This document shows positions 8,289 to 17,482 of a DNA stretch of 34,343 bases, one piece after another. Source of the stretch: a virus. Each line of letters begins with the position of its first letter. The stretch's first letter is position 1. The position numbers and the translations under genes are program-made. Below the pieces are notes generated by a model. It was not told the DNA's origin, did not search any database, and worked only from the letters and a program-made list of their open reading frames with translations. The stretch covers positions 1 to 34,343 of IMG/VR virus record IMGVR_UViG_3300009164_000194; one strand, 5' to 3'.

Positions 8289-10004
8289 TTAAATTACCGC
8301 AGTTGCTATTAAGTTTTTAATTTTTGGGACAATCGTTGTATTTTCTGCATAGAATACTACCTTAACTTGAAACTTATTAAACGATGTAAATGTTGTAGCT
8401 GCTCCTGTACCAACATTTGAAGTATATGATAAATTAGGAGTACCGGTTGTTACCAAAGAGTCGCCTTCTAAAATTTTATATGTTTCAGTATTAAACTCTG
8501 TTTCAGATGTGCCTACATATACTTTACCAATACTTCCGCTAATACTACTTTGATTAATGGCATTTGCTGTTTGATTAAAGAATGGTAACAATCTCCAATT
8601 TTTCTTTTCTATTGAGGTATCTCTTCCGTTATCTGCAGAACTAATTACTCTACAAAATACATCTATATCTGTACCAATTTTTCTATTAACGTCTAATTTA
8701 ACTTCTAATCCGGTGGAATCAAATCCATCTTCTAAAGTAACAATCTTACTAATATATTTAGATTGGGCAACTCCATTATTATATTGTAATTCTGAAGCCC
8801 GTGTATCCACCTCAAACGGATCAATTAAATTTTTAAATGAGTATAGTTTAGTTCTTGCTTTATCTATTGCAGGAGAAACATCTGTAGAATTATTTGTAAA
8901 TGTAACTTGTACTTTAGAATCCCCTACATTTTCGGTTACCCATCTAGCAACAAGTTTAAATGGTGTTTTTTCTTTAAATGCCGCATATGATTGCTGCACA
9001 TTATCTGACCAACGAATACCTTTAACTTCGTAATCTATCTTTGTTAGATCGCCAAAATTATATTGCGCAGTATCTAAAAAGATATTATCAAATTCTGTTC
9101 TAGGAATTGCTGCAGTTTGTAATTCAAAACTCTTTACACCTGTTTCAAATCTTGCTTTGTTTATTTTAAAACATAGGTCAGTATTTGTTTCTTCTAACCA
9201 TTGATTTGTATTTTGTGCTTTAAATAATCTTCCTGTATACGGTTCTTTACTTACAATTGAAGTACTGCCTAAAATAGTTTCTCCAAGTTTCCCTGCGAAC
9301 AGCGTATAGTTTGGAGAATTTGATAGAACAGAAAAAGAATATTCGCCAGGAGCTAGATATACTGGCGGGAATGAAAATTTGGTAGATGTACCTATTCCAG
9401 AATTAGGATCAGCTGGGACATTTACTTCTGAAGGATTTTTAACAACTGTAGTATCTGTTATGACGGTTCCTGCAGATGGTAATCCATTTATAAGACGTCT
9501 TAATTCTACTGAGACCGGCAATTCTGAATCTTTTGTAGCAAAAAATAATTCAATGGATGTAATAACAATTCCCTGATTATATCTTTCGGGCACAAAAAAT
9601 GTTTGTGTTACTGGGCTTAATGTGGTCGTTGCTTCTTGTATACCTGCTGCGTTTGTAGGTGCTACAACTTTTCCGCCACTTGTTAATGTATTATCTAATC
9701 TGTTAGATAAATTGGCAATTGCCCAAATTGGCGGATCAAACGCTTCGGTTCCTCCCTCGGCACTACCAAACGTAATTTGTATATCGCCCGAAGTATAAGA
9801 AGACCACCATTTATTTAAGATGAGTTTGCCCTTTATTCTACCTGTGCTATCTGATATTACCGGATCGCCTACTGTGCCATTGTCATTTACGCACATAGAA
9901 CTATGATCTACTCCGCCAACTTGTACTTTAATTTGAGTGTATGGCGGCAAATTAAACACATCAAAATTAACAACAGAAGAGGATAAACGTGTTACATTAT
10001 TCAT
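8289..10004 (-). CDS. Large virion structural protein (tail/baseplate periphery)
   Basis: 571 residues. Strand-rich, Asn/Thr-rich and almost free of long helices. The N-terminus (VVNFDVFNLPPYTQIKVQVG) and central lectin-like segments (SIELFFATKDSELPVSVELR, then APGEYSFSVLSNSPNYTLFAG) look like virion surface proteins of aquatic T4-like phages. The C-terminal segment (FNKFQVKVVFYAE ... VPKIKNLIATAV) resembles the end of DUF4815-type structural proteins. It sits in the fibre/baseplate-periphery block between an unknown gene and the fibre. Function is likely baseplate-attached fibre or spike component; not assignable to a T4 gene. Confidence 0.7.
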   Translation of the reverse strand: MNNVTRLSSSVVNFDVFNLPPYTQIKVQVGGVDHSSMCVNDNGTVGDPVISDSTGRIKGKLILNKWWSSYTSGDIQITFGSAEGGTEAFDPPIWAIANLSNRLDNTLTSGGKVVAPTNAAGIQEATTTLSPVTQTFFVPERYNQGIVITSIELFFATKDSELPVSVELRRLINGLPSAGTVITDTTVVKNPSEVNVPADPNSGIGTSTKFSFPPVYLAPGEYSFSVLSNSPNYTLFAGKLGETILGSTSIVSKEPYTGRLFKAQNTNQWLEETNTDLCFKINKARFETGVKSFELQTAAIPRTEFDNIFLDTAQYNFGDLTKIDYEVKGIRWSDNVQQSYAAFKEKTPFKLVARWVTENVGDSKVQVTFTNNSTDVSPAIDKARTKLYSFKNLIDPFEVDTRASELQYNNGVAQSKYISKIVTLEDGFDSTGLEVKLDVNRKIGTDIDVFCRVISSADNGRDTSIEKKNWRLLPFFNQTANAINQSSISGSIGKVYVGTSETEFNTETYKILEGDSLVTTGTPNLSYTSNVGTGAATTFTSFNKFQVKVVFYAENTTIVPKIKNLIATAVI

Positions 10005-10008
10005 TTTT

Positions 10009-10683
10009 TTAGTTTAAAAAGTTGTTAGTTAAAAATGCAGTTTTTAATTTTGCTAAATTTTCTTCTGCTAAATCTTGCACGCCTGTTGTGTGCGGGGATA
10101 AATCTAAATCTCTTGCAGATACTTGAGTATATGAATTTAAGTATCCGTTGTTTATTGTATAGTCCGAAGATGTTGTGATATTAGATGTAGAATAAACATT
10201 ATTTGTATTTAATGTAGTATTCACAAAAGATTCTAAAGCAGTCACATTCGAAGAAAATCCAATAACATTACTATAGAATTTTTTCTCAGGAATAATTACC
10301 TGAAAACTATTTGCAACAATTCCATTTGCAGTATTAAAGTTTGAAGGTATACTTCTAACAGTATTTTCAATTGCCGTTTGATTTACAACATTTCCTACAC
10401 TTTTAGTAGCAAGCGTATCTGCAATTGCCCTACCTGTATCAGTTTCATTTATTTTTAAATCTCTTATAGCATCGGCTGTGGCAATACGGTTTATATTTTG
10501 CACAGTTAATAATAATCCGTTTGTGTTTGCGCTATTTTTGTTATTCTCATCTTTAAGAATAAGTTTTGCTAAATCTATAGCAGCGTCTTTTGATGCCCCC
10601 AACCCAGTCACCATTGCAACTGCTGTGGAAGCAGGATTTACATCACCTGAGGATTTAACTAATTGTTTGAAAAAATTCGCCAT
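10009..10683 (-). CDS. Hypothetical structural-block protein
   Basis: 224 residues, no family recognised. The N-terminal half is helix-prone (SKDAAIDLAKLILKDENN, then IATADAIRDLKI); the C-terminal half is Asn/Ser/Thr-rich and probably extended. No membrane segment or signal peptide is seen. It lies four bases upstream of the 571-residue structural gene and 20 bases downstream of the DUF4815-type gene, so a virion or assembly role is likely from context only. Confidence 0.6.
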   Translation of the reverse strand: MANFFKQLVKSSGDVNPASTAVAMVTGLGASKDAAIDLAKLILKDENNKNSANTNGLLLTVQNINRIATADAIRDLKINETDTGRAIADTLATKSVGNVVNQTAIENTVRSIPSNFNTANGIVANSFQVIIPEKKFYSNVIGFSSNVTALESFVNTTLNTNNVYSTSNITTSSDYTINNGYLNSYTQVSARDLDLSPHTTGVQDLAEENLAKLKTAFLTNNFLN

Positions 10684-10703
10684 TTTTTACCTTAAATAAT
10701 TTA

Positions 10704-13700
10704 TTATGCTACCATATAGCTAGTATCTACATCTCCGCCTTTGCCGCCGCCAGAACTTGAAGCGGAGACAGTAGAATCGGTTGATGATGATTTTATAATA
10801 GTAGTAACCGTGTTTGTTTCTCCAGCAATTGTAGAGGTTGCGCCTGCTACTCCCGCTGTTTGATCAACGGTAATGTTTTGTTGTTGAACTGTTAGTTGAT
10901 TTTCTTGCACAATGTTGTCATAAACTAAGGATGCAAGGTCTCCCCCGCCTGTAATTACTGGAGGATAAATAACTGCTCTACCATTATCTCCAATCACCCC
11001 ATCTGGATTAGGATTAACATTTCTACTACTTGCAATAGTTTGACTAATAAATTCTTCTTCAGTATAGTTCATATATACTAAATCATTTAAGATTGACACA
11101 TCCGGATCTGTAACATAAAACAAATTATGTTCTATTGCCGCAAACGCTGGTCTGCATTCTTGTCTGGCAGTATCGATAGCTGCAGTAAAATCTGGACTCT
11201 TTACATATCCTGGGCCATATCCTGAAAAATTATCTACAAGCATTCCTGTTTTGTATAATATATTTCCTTGAGATCCATTTCTATCAAAAACCACATTATT
11301 TAATGCAATAATATCTAACCCTTGTTTCTTAACACGTTTTTCTAACGCAGTTAATTTTTGGTCAATTATAGAAATATCTTTCATAGTATAACGAGGTGCA
11401 TCATTGTATTCTATTAATATATCTTGATAGCTTGCAGTATACGGATCCACATATAATGTAGCAATTAATTGTCTAGTACTATCTGTAAAATCTTTTGGTG
11501 CTTTTGGATTTAAATCAGGTATACCGGAATCAATACTAAATTTATTTTGAGTTTTGTTTACACTAGCATCTCTATTATTTAAATAGAGTCTATCAATTCT
11601 ACCTAAATAAAATTCCACATCTGCTTCTGTGCCTGGTACTTCTGATGGATTTGGTTTAATATGAGAATCAAAATAAAATATATTTGACGTTCTGCCGTCG
11701 TATCCCGGTTGAACACTTAACGGGGTATCATCTTGTCTGCGTGGTCTATAATCTAGACAATCTCTTAAATTAAATTCTTCAGCATCTATTACAGATCTAT
11801 AAGTAGGGATTCTGGTGTATAGATTTGCAGGATATGATCCGGCATCTAATGCACCGGTGCCAGAATGCGTGAAATAATCAAAAGTAATTAGTACGTTACC
11901 TGGCGCAGTATTTTGTGCTCCCAAGAATCTAACGGATCCGTGATCGTACCAATTATCACTTTGCCCGGTATTTAAACTATAAGACAATAGCGATTCTTTC
12001 TTGACCTTTTCCCAATATGCGATATTTGTTAAAGATTCTCCGGTACTTGCGGTGTTCGCTCTAAAAATTAATCCATTGGACTGAACTAAATTGTTTGTAG
12101 AATAAGTGGTAGCTGAATTATAATTTCCTACGTAGGAATTGCTTCCTATTTTATAGATTCCTTTGTACGCATAAACATCGGATTTTAATACTGAATAATC
12201 TACTTGAGAAACTTGTATATTAGCATTGAATGTTTGATTTTCAACTAATGTTTTTGTTCTTCTTTGTAAAGTATCGTTTTCTAAAGTTGCAATAATATCA
12301 ACGGTGCCAGATAACACTACACTATTAAAATTTATAGTTAATTGTGTGCCTGTGCCATCTAAAGTTGCTGAAATGTTTTCCATAGGAACAAACACGTTGC
12401 CAGGATATCCCGCAGAATATGAATCCCGCACTACCATGGTATAATATTCTCTTTTTATTGAGTCGGTCAAAGACGATCCCAATGGACCAACAAATTTATT
12501 AGGCGAACCGGTACTTAAAGTTACAATTCCTCCGGTACCTAAAGTATTAGGATATAATTGAGAATAAACAACTTTATTCTTTAATACTTCCTTAACATTA
12601 TTTTTTGGTATTTTAAAAATATTTCTATTTTGGCCCACATCATAGTATCTTAGTTTATTATCAACTAATCCATATACTGGGTGTATATTCGCAAAGAATG
12701 TTGGTTTAGCATATGTGCCATTATTACCATAATTTATTGTAAATGGATTTTGTACACCAATAACAGATCTAATACTATCGGGAGTTAATGTTGTAGATGC
12801 TTGCTCATAATAGTACCAATAGAATCTAAAAGATGAATTTGACCCATATCCAGTTTCATACTGTATATGTTTAGGTACCACATATCCCACAAGTGTGGAA
12901 TTATTCATTGCAGTTCTATTAGTTGTAGAATGACACTCGTAGAAATCTTTGCCATCTAAATCTGCTAATTGTGGCAATCCAAAAGTAGGTGCTTCAATTA
13001 CAACATAAGTTCCAAAAAATGTATCTATATTCAGTGCTTCTACAGTATCGGTTGTTGTTGCTTTAGGTATTGAAATTTCAGTTTTTCCAGAAGTTGCAAT
13101 ATCATATCCACCAACAAATGCTCTTCCAGGGGTAACATAAAATTTTTCATCCTGTCCGTCAGGTGATGGGCCCGCTGTCTGTAATTTAAACGGTGAAACT
13201 ATGTAATTTCCAGATTCTGCATATGTTCTTGATGCTAGAGTTTTTGCAAGTTCTGCATATTTAGAATCACCGGTGGACTCAACTAAATCCAAATTACCAT
13301 TTTTATATCGGCCTATTTCTAAAAATGTTCCAGTTATATCTGGCTTATTGTCGGCTGTTAAATCTACACTGTCTAAAATTAATTCCATTTTTAATCTATC
13401 AGCGCCGGGAGCTAAATAATTTGAGCTACCAAATGCTGGATCAAGCAAGCTGATATCATCATTGTAATCAACTATATATTCTTGATATCTTAAAACAATA
13501 GATTTAGTAGGATATGCTGTATATTTCTGAGGTACAATTTTTTGTTTCGCAGTTTGTATAAAGAATCCATTTTTATAATAGGTGCCGGCACTAGTTCCAA
13601 ATATCAATGTTGGGCTAGTATTTCTTGTTTTAAACTGTATACTAACGTTATTATCAGTAATTCCTACATTTCTATTAACTCGTATACTAGTGCTTGTAAT

Positions 13701-14339
13701 AACTTCAACCACAAATAAATCAGATCCCAAACTTGATGAAATAATTTGATCACCTACTTTAATCGTTCCGGCAGATGCAGATAGAGTAATTATATCAGAG
13801 TATTCGTTTATACTTGCAGTGCCTACAATGTAGGAATCTGAAACAGCAGATACCGTCAATGCTGACGTGTTTTTCGCGTTTGCTTCAGCTATTGTGTTAT
13901 AAAAATATAAAGTTTCGCCTGAATTAAATTCACTTGTTCCTTCTGATTTAATTAAAGACATCACAAAAGTTGGAGGATCTCCTACATCAGGATTATCCGC
14001 ATCAAATACAAAATCTACTCTACCAATAATATTAGAAGTAGTTCCTGAAACATATTTGTTTAGATATACTTCTAAATTAGCAGTATTTGTGTTTGTTTGT
14101 AATTTAACTGCTCTGCCGGCATCATTAATAGTAACCGCTACAGGATCATCACTTAATATTCTGCTTCCATCTACAAAAATATGATTTGCAAATTTCTTTA
14201 TTTGATCCTGCAAAATACTTTGAATTTGCGTAAGTTCTCTTGCCTGTACAGGGGTACCTGGCTTAAAAAGAATTCTATAAAAATTCTTAGTGCTATCAAA
14301 ATCGTCATAATACGGATTTGTTGTTAAATTTACGGCCAT
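10704..14339 (-). CDS. Giant DUF4815-type structural protein
   Basis: 1211 residues. The N-terminus has the conserved signature of this phage family: NPYYDDFDSTKNFYRILFKP, then GTPVQARELTQIQSILQDQI and HIFVDGSRI. The rest is mostly beta-rich with repeated small domains, a helical segment near residues 985-1010 (SIIDQKLTALEKRVKKQGLD) typical of this family, and a Ser/Gly-rich tail. In aquatic T4-like phages such proteins follow gp8 and are virion components, probably connecting baseplate and fibres. That order is kept here: gp8 is 12 bases upstream. The structural role is well supported; the precise position in the particle is inferred. Confidence 0.85.
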   Translation of the reverse strand: MAVNLTTNPYYDDFDSTKNFYRILFKPGTPVQARELTQIQSILQDQIKKFANHIFVDGSRILSDDPVAVTINDAGRAVKLQTNTNTANLEVYLNKYVSGTTSNIIGRVDFVFDADNPDVGDPPTFVMSLIKSEGTSEFNSGETLYFYNTIAEANAKNTSALTVSAVSDSYIVGTASINEYSDIITLSASAGTIKVGDQIISSSLGSDLFVVEVITSTSIRVNRNVGITDNNVSIQFKTRNTSPTLIFGTSAGTYYKNGFFIQTAKQKIVPQKYTAYPTKSIVLRYQEYIVDYNDDISLLDPAFGSSNYLAPGADRLKMELILDSVDLTADNKPDITGTFLEIGRYKNGNLDLVESTGDSKYAELAKTLASRTYAESGNYIVSPFKLQTAGPSPDGQDEKFYVTPGRAFVGGYDIATSGKTEISIPKATTTDTVEALNIDTFFGTYVVIEAPTFGLPQLADLDGKDFYECHSTTNRTAMNNSTLVGYVVPKHIQYETGYGSNSSFRFYWYYYEQASTTLTPDSIRSVIGVQNPFTINYGNNGTYAKPTFFANIHPVYGLVDNKLRYYDVGQNRNIFKIPKNNVKEVLKNKVVYSQLYPNTLGTGGIVTLSTGSPNKFVGPLGSSLTDSIKREYYTMVVRDSYSAGYPGNVFVPMENISATLDGTGTQLTINFNSVVLSGTVDIIATLENDTLQRRTKTLVENQTFNANIQVSQVDYSVLKSDVYAYKGIYKIGSNSYVGNYNSATTYSTNNLVQSNGLIFRANTASTGESLTNIAYWEKVKKESLLSYSLNTGQSDNWYDHGSVRFLGAQNTAPGNVLITFDYFTHSGTGALDAGSYPANLYTRIPTYRSVIDAEEFNLRDCLDYRPRRQDDTPLSVQPGYDGRTSNIFYFDSHIKPNPSEVPGTEADVEFYLGRIDRLYLNNRDASVNKTQNKFSIDSGIPDLNPKAPKDFTDSTRQLIATLYVDPYTASYQDILIEYNDAPRYTMKDISIIDQKLTALEKRVKKQGLDIIALNNVVFDRNGSQGNILYKTGMLVDNFSGYGPGYVKSPDFTAAIDTARQECRPAFAAIEHNLFYVTDPDVSILNDLVYMNYTEEEFISQTIASSRNVNPNPDGVIGDNGRAVIYPPVITGGGDLASLVYDNIVQENQLTVQQQNITVDQTAGVAGATSTIAGETNTVTTIIKSSSTDSTVSASSSGGGKGGDVDTSYMVA

Positions 14340-14351
14340 TTTTATTTTACC

Positions 14352-15662
14352 TTAGAATTCTATAACTATATGAATATTTTCTGCTTGGTCTGAAGCTCTT
14401 GTAATTTTAGCGCGGTTTTCCACATATAAAATTTGACCAGTATTTTTCTTTACTTCGGCGGGTGTTATTTTACTAATAGTTCCCACTGCCAATGAATTCG
14501 CTCCGCGAATTTTTTCCCCTGCTGAAAATATAATATTCCCTGAAAATAATTCAATGGGAGTAATATATCTAATAGTAACATTACCAGATGTTACATTAGC
14601 ATTTGCACTTACTATAAATGCGTTTGAATTTGTATTATCTCCCCTAATATATTCATCTAATGAGAATGTACCGGTAACATTTGAAACATTTAACGTAATA
14701 GTCGCATCAAGTGTTGTTTCTGTTGCTATTCTAGATGTAGCGTTTGAGACTGGATTTTTTACTATGCCAATTCTTCTATAATCATTTACTACAGGAAAAT
14801 CTCCGCCACCTTCAGCATAATTAAGTCTAGTATTAATCATTACATATCTAGCACCTAACTCAGTTAACACATCTGAGCCATGCCCATTTATGGGAGAAAC
14901 AATAGCTCTTGCAATTGCATTAGACCCACCTCCCAAATCTAATATTGATAAATTTGCAAATGTATAACCTGATCCGGACGTATTAAGTGTTATGCGATCT
15001 ATTGTATTTGCTCCGGATAAAACTACATTGCCTATTCTTGCATTTATTCCGTCTCCCAAAATATTAACAGAAATATTAGAAGCAACACTATAATTGCTAC
15101 CTATATTTGTTACCACAATGTTATCAATTGTTCCTTTAATTGCAGTATTTAATACATCATAGTTTAAATTAACTGGCATAAAATCGCCTGTTAAAAATTT
15201 TAATAAATCTGTATCAGATAATGAATACAAATATTTCCATTGATATCCGTCAGACGTTGTTATAACATTTGTCGATGTTCCGGTTGGTTTAATAGATGAA
15301 GCTGCCCCAAAATTATTAGATATACATTTGTAAACATTGTTATCTTGTGTTAGTACATAAAAATTAGATCCGTATAGAGTTGAGCTTGCATTGTCATATT
15401 GTGAATACACTATGCCCGCAGACCAATTCTTACGTTGTACAACTTGTTTAAAATCATTAGGAACAATTCTTTTTAGTGCAACTGTATCTGCCCAATAAAC
15501 TGTATCTTGATATGGAACATTTACTGGGGTGGGTGCCGTTGGTTCGTTATCCCAACTTTGCGGTCTACCTATAAAAAGATACAGGTTATTAGTATCAGCA
15601 ACATACTCTACAAACTGAGTTGCGTTAAATACTCTAAAATTTTCTGTAATGATTTGCGCCAT
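14352..15662 (-). CDS. 8: Baseplate wedge protein, T4 gp8 family
   Basis: 436 residues (T4 gp8 is 334). gp8 is a dimeric wedge subunit that binds gp7 and gp10. The N-terminal part has YLFIGRPQSWDNEPTAPTP, then a W-rich VQRKNWSAGIVY segment and SDGYQWKYLYSLS, which parallels the T4 GDGYVWEYLFEI block. The C-terminus (GQILYVENRAKITRASDQAE, then NIHIVIEF) aligns well with the T4 gp8 end (MIYMENRPPI, DQTEEINILF). The extra length is a glycine/asparagine-rich beta insertion near residues 190-390. It follows gp7, as in T4. Secure. Confidence 0.92.
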   Translation of the reverse strand: MAQIITENFRVFNATQFVEYVADTNNLYLFIGRPQSWDNEPTAPTPVNVPYQDTVYWADTVALKRIVPNDFKQVVQRKNWSAGIVYSQYDNASSTLYGSNFYVLTQDNNVYKCISNNFGAASSIKPTGTSTNVITTSDGYQWKYLYSLSDTDLLKFLTGDFMPVNLNYDVLNTAIKGTIDNIVVTNIGSNYSVASNISVNILGDGINARIGNVVLSGANTIDRITLNTSGSGYTFANLSILDLGGGSNAIARAIVSPINGHGSDVLTELGARYVMINTRLNYAEGGGDFPVVNDYRRIGIVKNPVSNATSRIATETTLDATITLNVSNVTGTFSLDEYIRGDNTNSNAFIVSANANVTSGNVTIRYITPIELFSGNIIFSAGEKIRGANSLAVGTISKITPAEVKKNTGQILYVENRAKITRASDQAENIHIVIEF

Positions 15663-15691
15663 TATAATTCCATTAATTTTTTAATTATTTA

Positions 15692-17482
15692 TTACAGTAT
15701 ATTGAATATGTAATACACATGATCTGTAGATATAGGTAAATTTTGCACTCTACTATTTGAATAAGATGTCATACTTGAATCAAAAGGCGGAATGCTCATG
15801 TCACAAGTTATGCCTAAATAGTCCCAAATTTCGTTATCTATAGTAGGTTCAACATTTGCTGAAATTTGATTATTAATATAAATTTCACCGAACACCTCCA
15901 TTCCTGCAGGATGCACCGTGGCTTTAGCAATGTCTTTCCAGCTATCAATAGATTCCCCACTTCTTACAACATATGAATATGGTTGATAGAATATTTTAGA
16001 TTTATTTGTGGAATCTACTGCAGGCCCTTGGACGTATATTAATTCAGAGAGTTTTCCTCTATTATTTAACCAATACCCATCACTTTCTAAAACCGCACCA
16101 ACATTACTATATAGATTTGCCGCTCGGGTGTATTTTAAATTTGCAGAAAGCGAGGTAGGTGACAACCCAACCATGTTAAATCTAAATCGTGTGGAGTCTA
16201 AAACTGTGGTAACGGTTATCACATTCTCAGCACCATTTATATAGCTACTAGAATTGCCATAAAAAATTAAGTTTGCCGTTTTGCCTCTAGATAATCCATG
16301 AGGAACATCTGAAGTAAAAGTACCAATAGTATTATTAAGTGTAATATTTCCCGATACTATATTTAAAGGATCACTTAAAGATACATTAATATTTAATCCG
16401 GATAAAATAACTCCGTTATTTATTACAGGTTTTAAATTAAGATATGCCGCAGAATTTACAATACTTATTTTTCGAATTCCGCCTGTTTTCGTAAACCCGC
16501 TTATTTTAACATTAGCATCAAGTACACTAATTTTAGTGTTTGCATTATATCCGTTTTCACCATCAATTATATCGACCTTAATTAATTGCGGTATAATTTC
16601 TGCGTTTATAATTTCTTTTGTATTTGTTGCAACATCTATTAGTTTAGTTGCGGTAATATTTTCTATTAAAAAATTACCTTTAATATTTTCTAATGATAAT
16701 TCATATACGTCAGTTATAAATCCATCTGCAGGTTTAAATTTTACTACATTGTTTACAACTGCACTTGCTTTTGATATATCCCCTATAATTTTAGTATTAA
16801 CAAAGTCAAATATATTAGAGTTATCTATAGATACAACTCTTAAAGTATAATCTTTTTTCCATACGCCATCTGACGCTTTTAAAATTACCGTATCTGGATA
16901 AAAGAAACTAGCTTCGTCATTGAATATAATTCTAAATAATAATTTGTATGCTTCTTCAGTTCCCTTTGTCTTGTGAATATCTTTAAAGTGTTTTATAAAC
17001 GCGCGTTTGTCTGTAATGATGTTACGAGGAATATCATTACCATAATTTTTAAAGAAGTTCTCAATTAAAGAATCAATTGTTTTTTCACTATCTGCATATT
17101 GCCTTGCATTTTGTAATAGCTCTTGCGGGTGTTGATCTTGTTCTAAAAATTTATAATATGCTTCTAAAAATTTTATAAAATTTGAATTGGTATTTGTTTT
17201 TACAAAATTTAATTTTACAGACGTTAATGTTACTGGCGCAACTGTACTAATTTGAATTTTAGTACTTGATAAAATACCTATAACAAAAATTGAACCTGAA
17301 ATTTGCGAATGAGATAATTTATCGCCTGCCGCAATATCAATACTATTATTTACAGTTACAATATCAGATCCAGCAACAGTAGAACCAATTGCAAAACTCG
17401 CGGCCTCAGCTTCGCTAACACGCAGAAATTCAGGTATCTGCTGTGAAAATATTCTTGATAATTTTTCTGTTATTCGGCTCAT
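15692..17482 (-). CDS. 7: Baseplate wedge protein, T4 gp7-like
   Basis: 596 residues, shorter than T4 gp7 (1032). It sits between gp6 and gp8, as gene 7 does in T4, and begins inside the gp6 stop (ATGA overlap). The N-terminal region has QIPEFLRVSEAEAASF and a helical block (FIKFLEAYYKFLEQDQHPQE, IDSLIENFFKNYGNDIP, FIKHFKDIHKTKGTEEAYKL) that is the conserved part in T4-like phages outside the T-even group. The rest is beta-rich. In the wedge it would bridge gp10/gp8 with gp6. The call relies on the conserved block and on position; the large size difference means peripheral T4 domains are absent. Confidence 0.82.
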   Translation of the reverse strand: MSRITEKLSRIFSQQIPEFLRVSEAEAASFAIGSTVAGSDIVTVNNSIDIAAGDKLSHSQISGSIFVIGILSSTKIQISTVAPVTLTSVKLNFVKTNTNSNFIKFLEAYYKFLEQDQHPQELLQNARQYADSEKTIDSLIENFFKNYGNDIPRNIITDKRAFIKHFKDIHKTKGTEEAYKLLFRIIFNDEASFFYPDTVILKASDGVWKKDYTLRVVSIDNSNIFDFVNTKIIGDISKASAVVNNVVKFKPADGFITDVYELSLENIKGNFLIENITATKLIDVATNTKEIINAEIIPQLIKVDIIDGENGYNANTKISVLDANVKISGFTKTGGIRKISIVNSAAYLNLKPVINNGVILSGLNINVSLSDPLNIVSGNITLNNTIGTFTSDVPHGLSRGKTANLIFYGNSSSYINGAENVITVTTVLDSTRFRFNMVGLSPTSLSANLKYTRAANLYSNVGAVLESDGYWLNNRGKLSELIYVQGPAVDSTNKSKIFYQPYSYVVRSGESIDSWKDIAKATVHPAGMEVFGEIYINNQISANVEPTIDNEIWDYLGITCDMSIPPFDSSMTSYSNSRVQNLPISTDHVYYIFNIL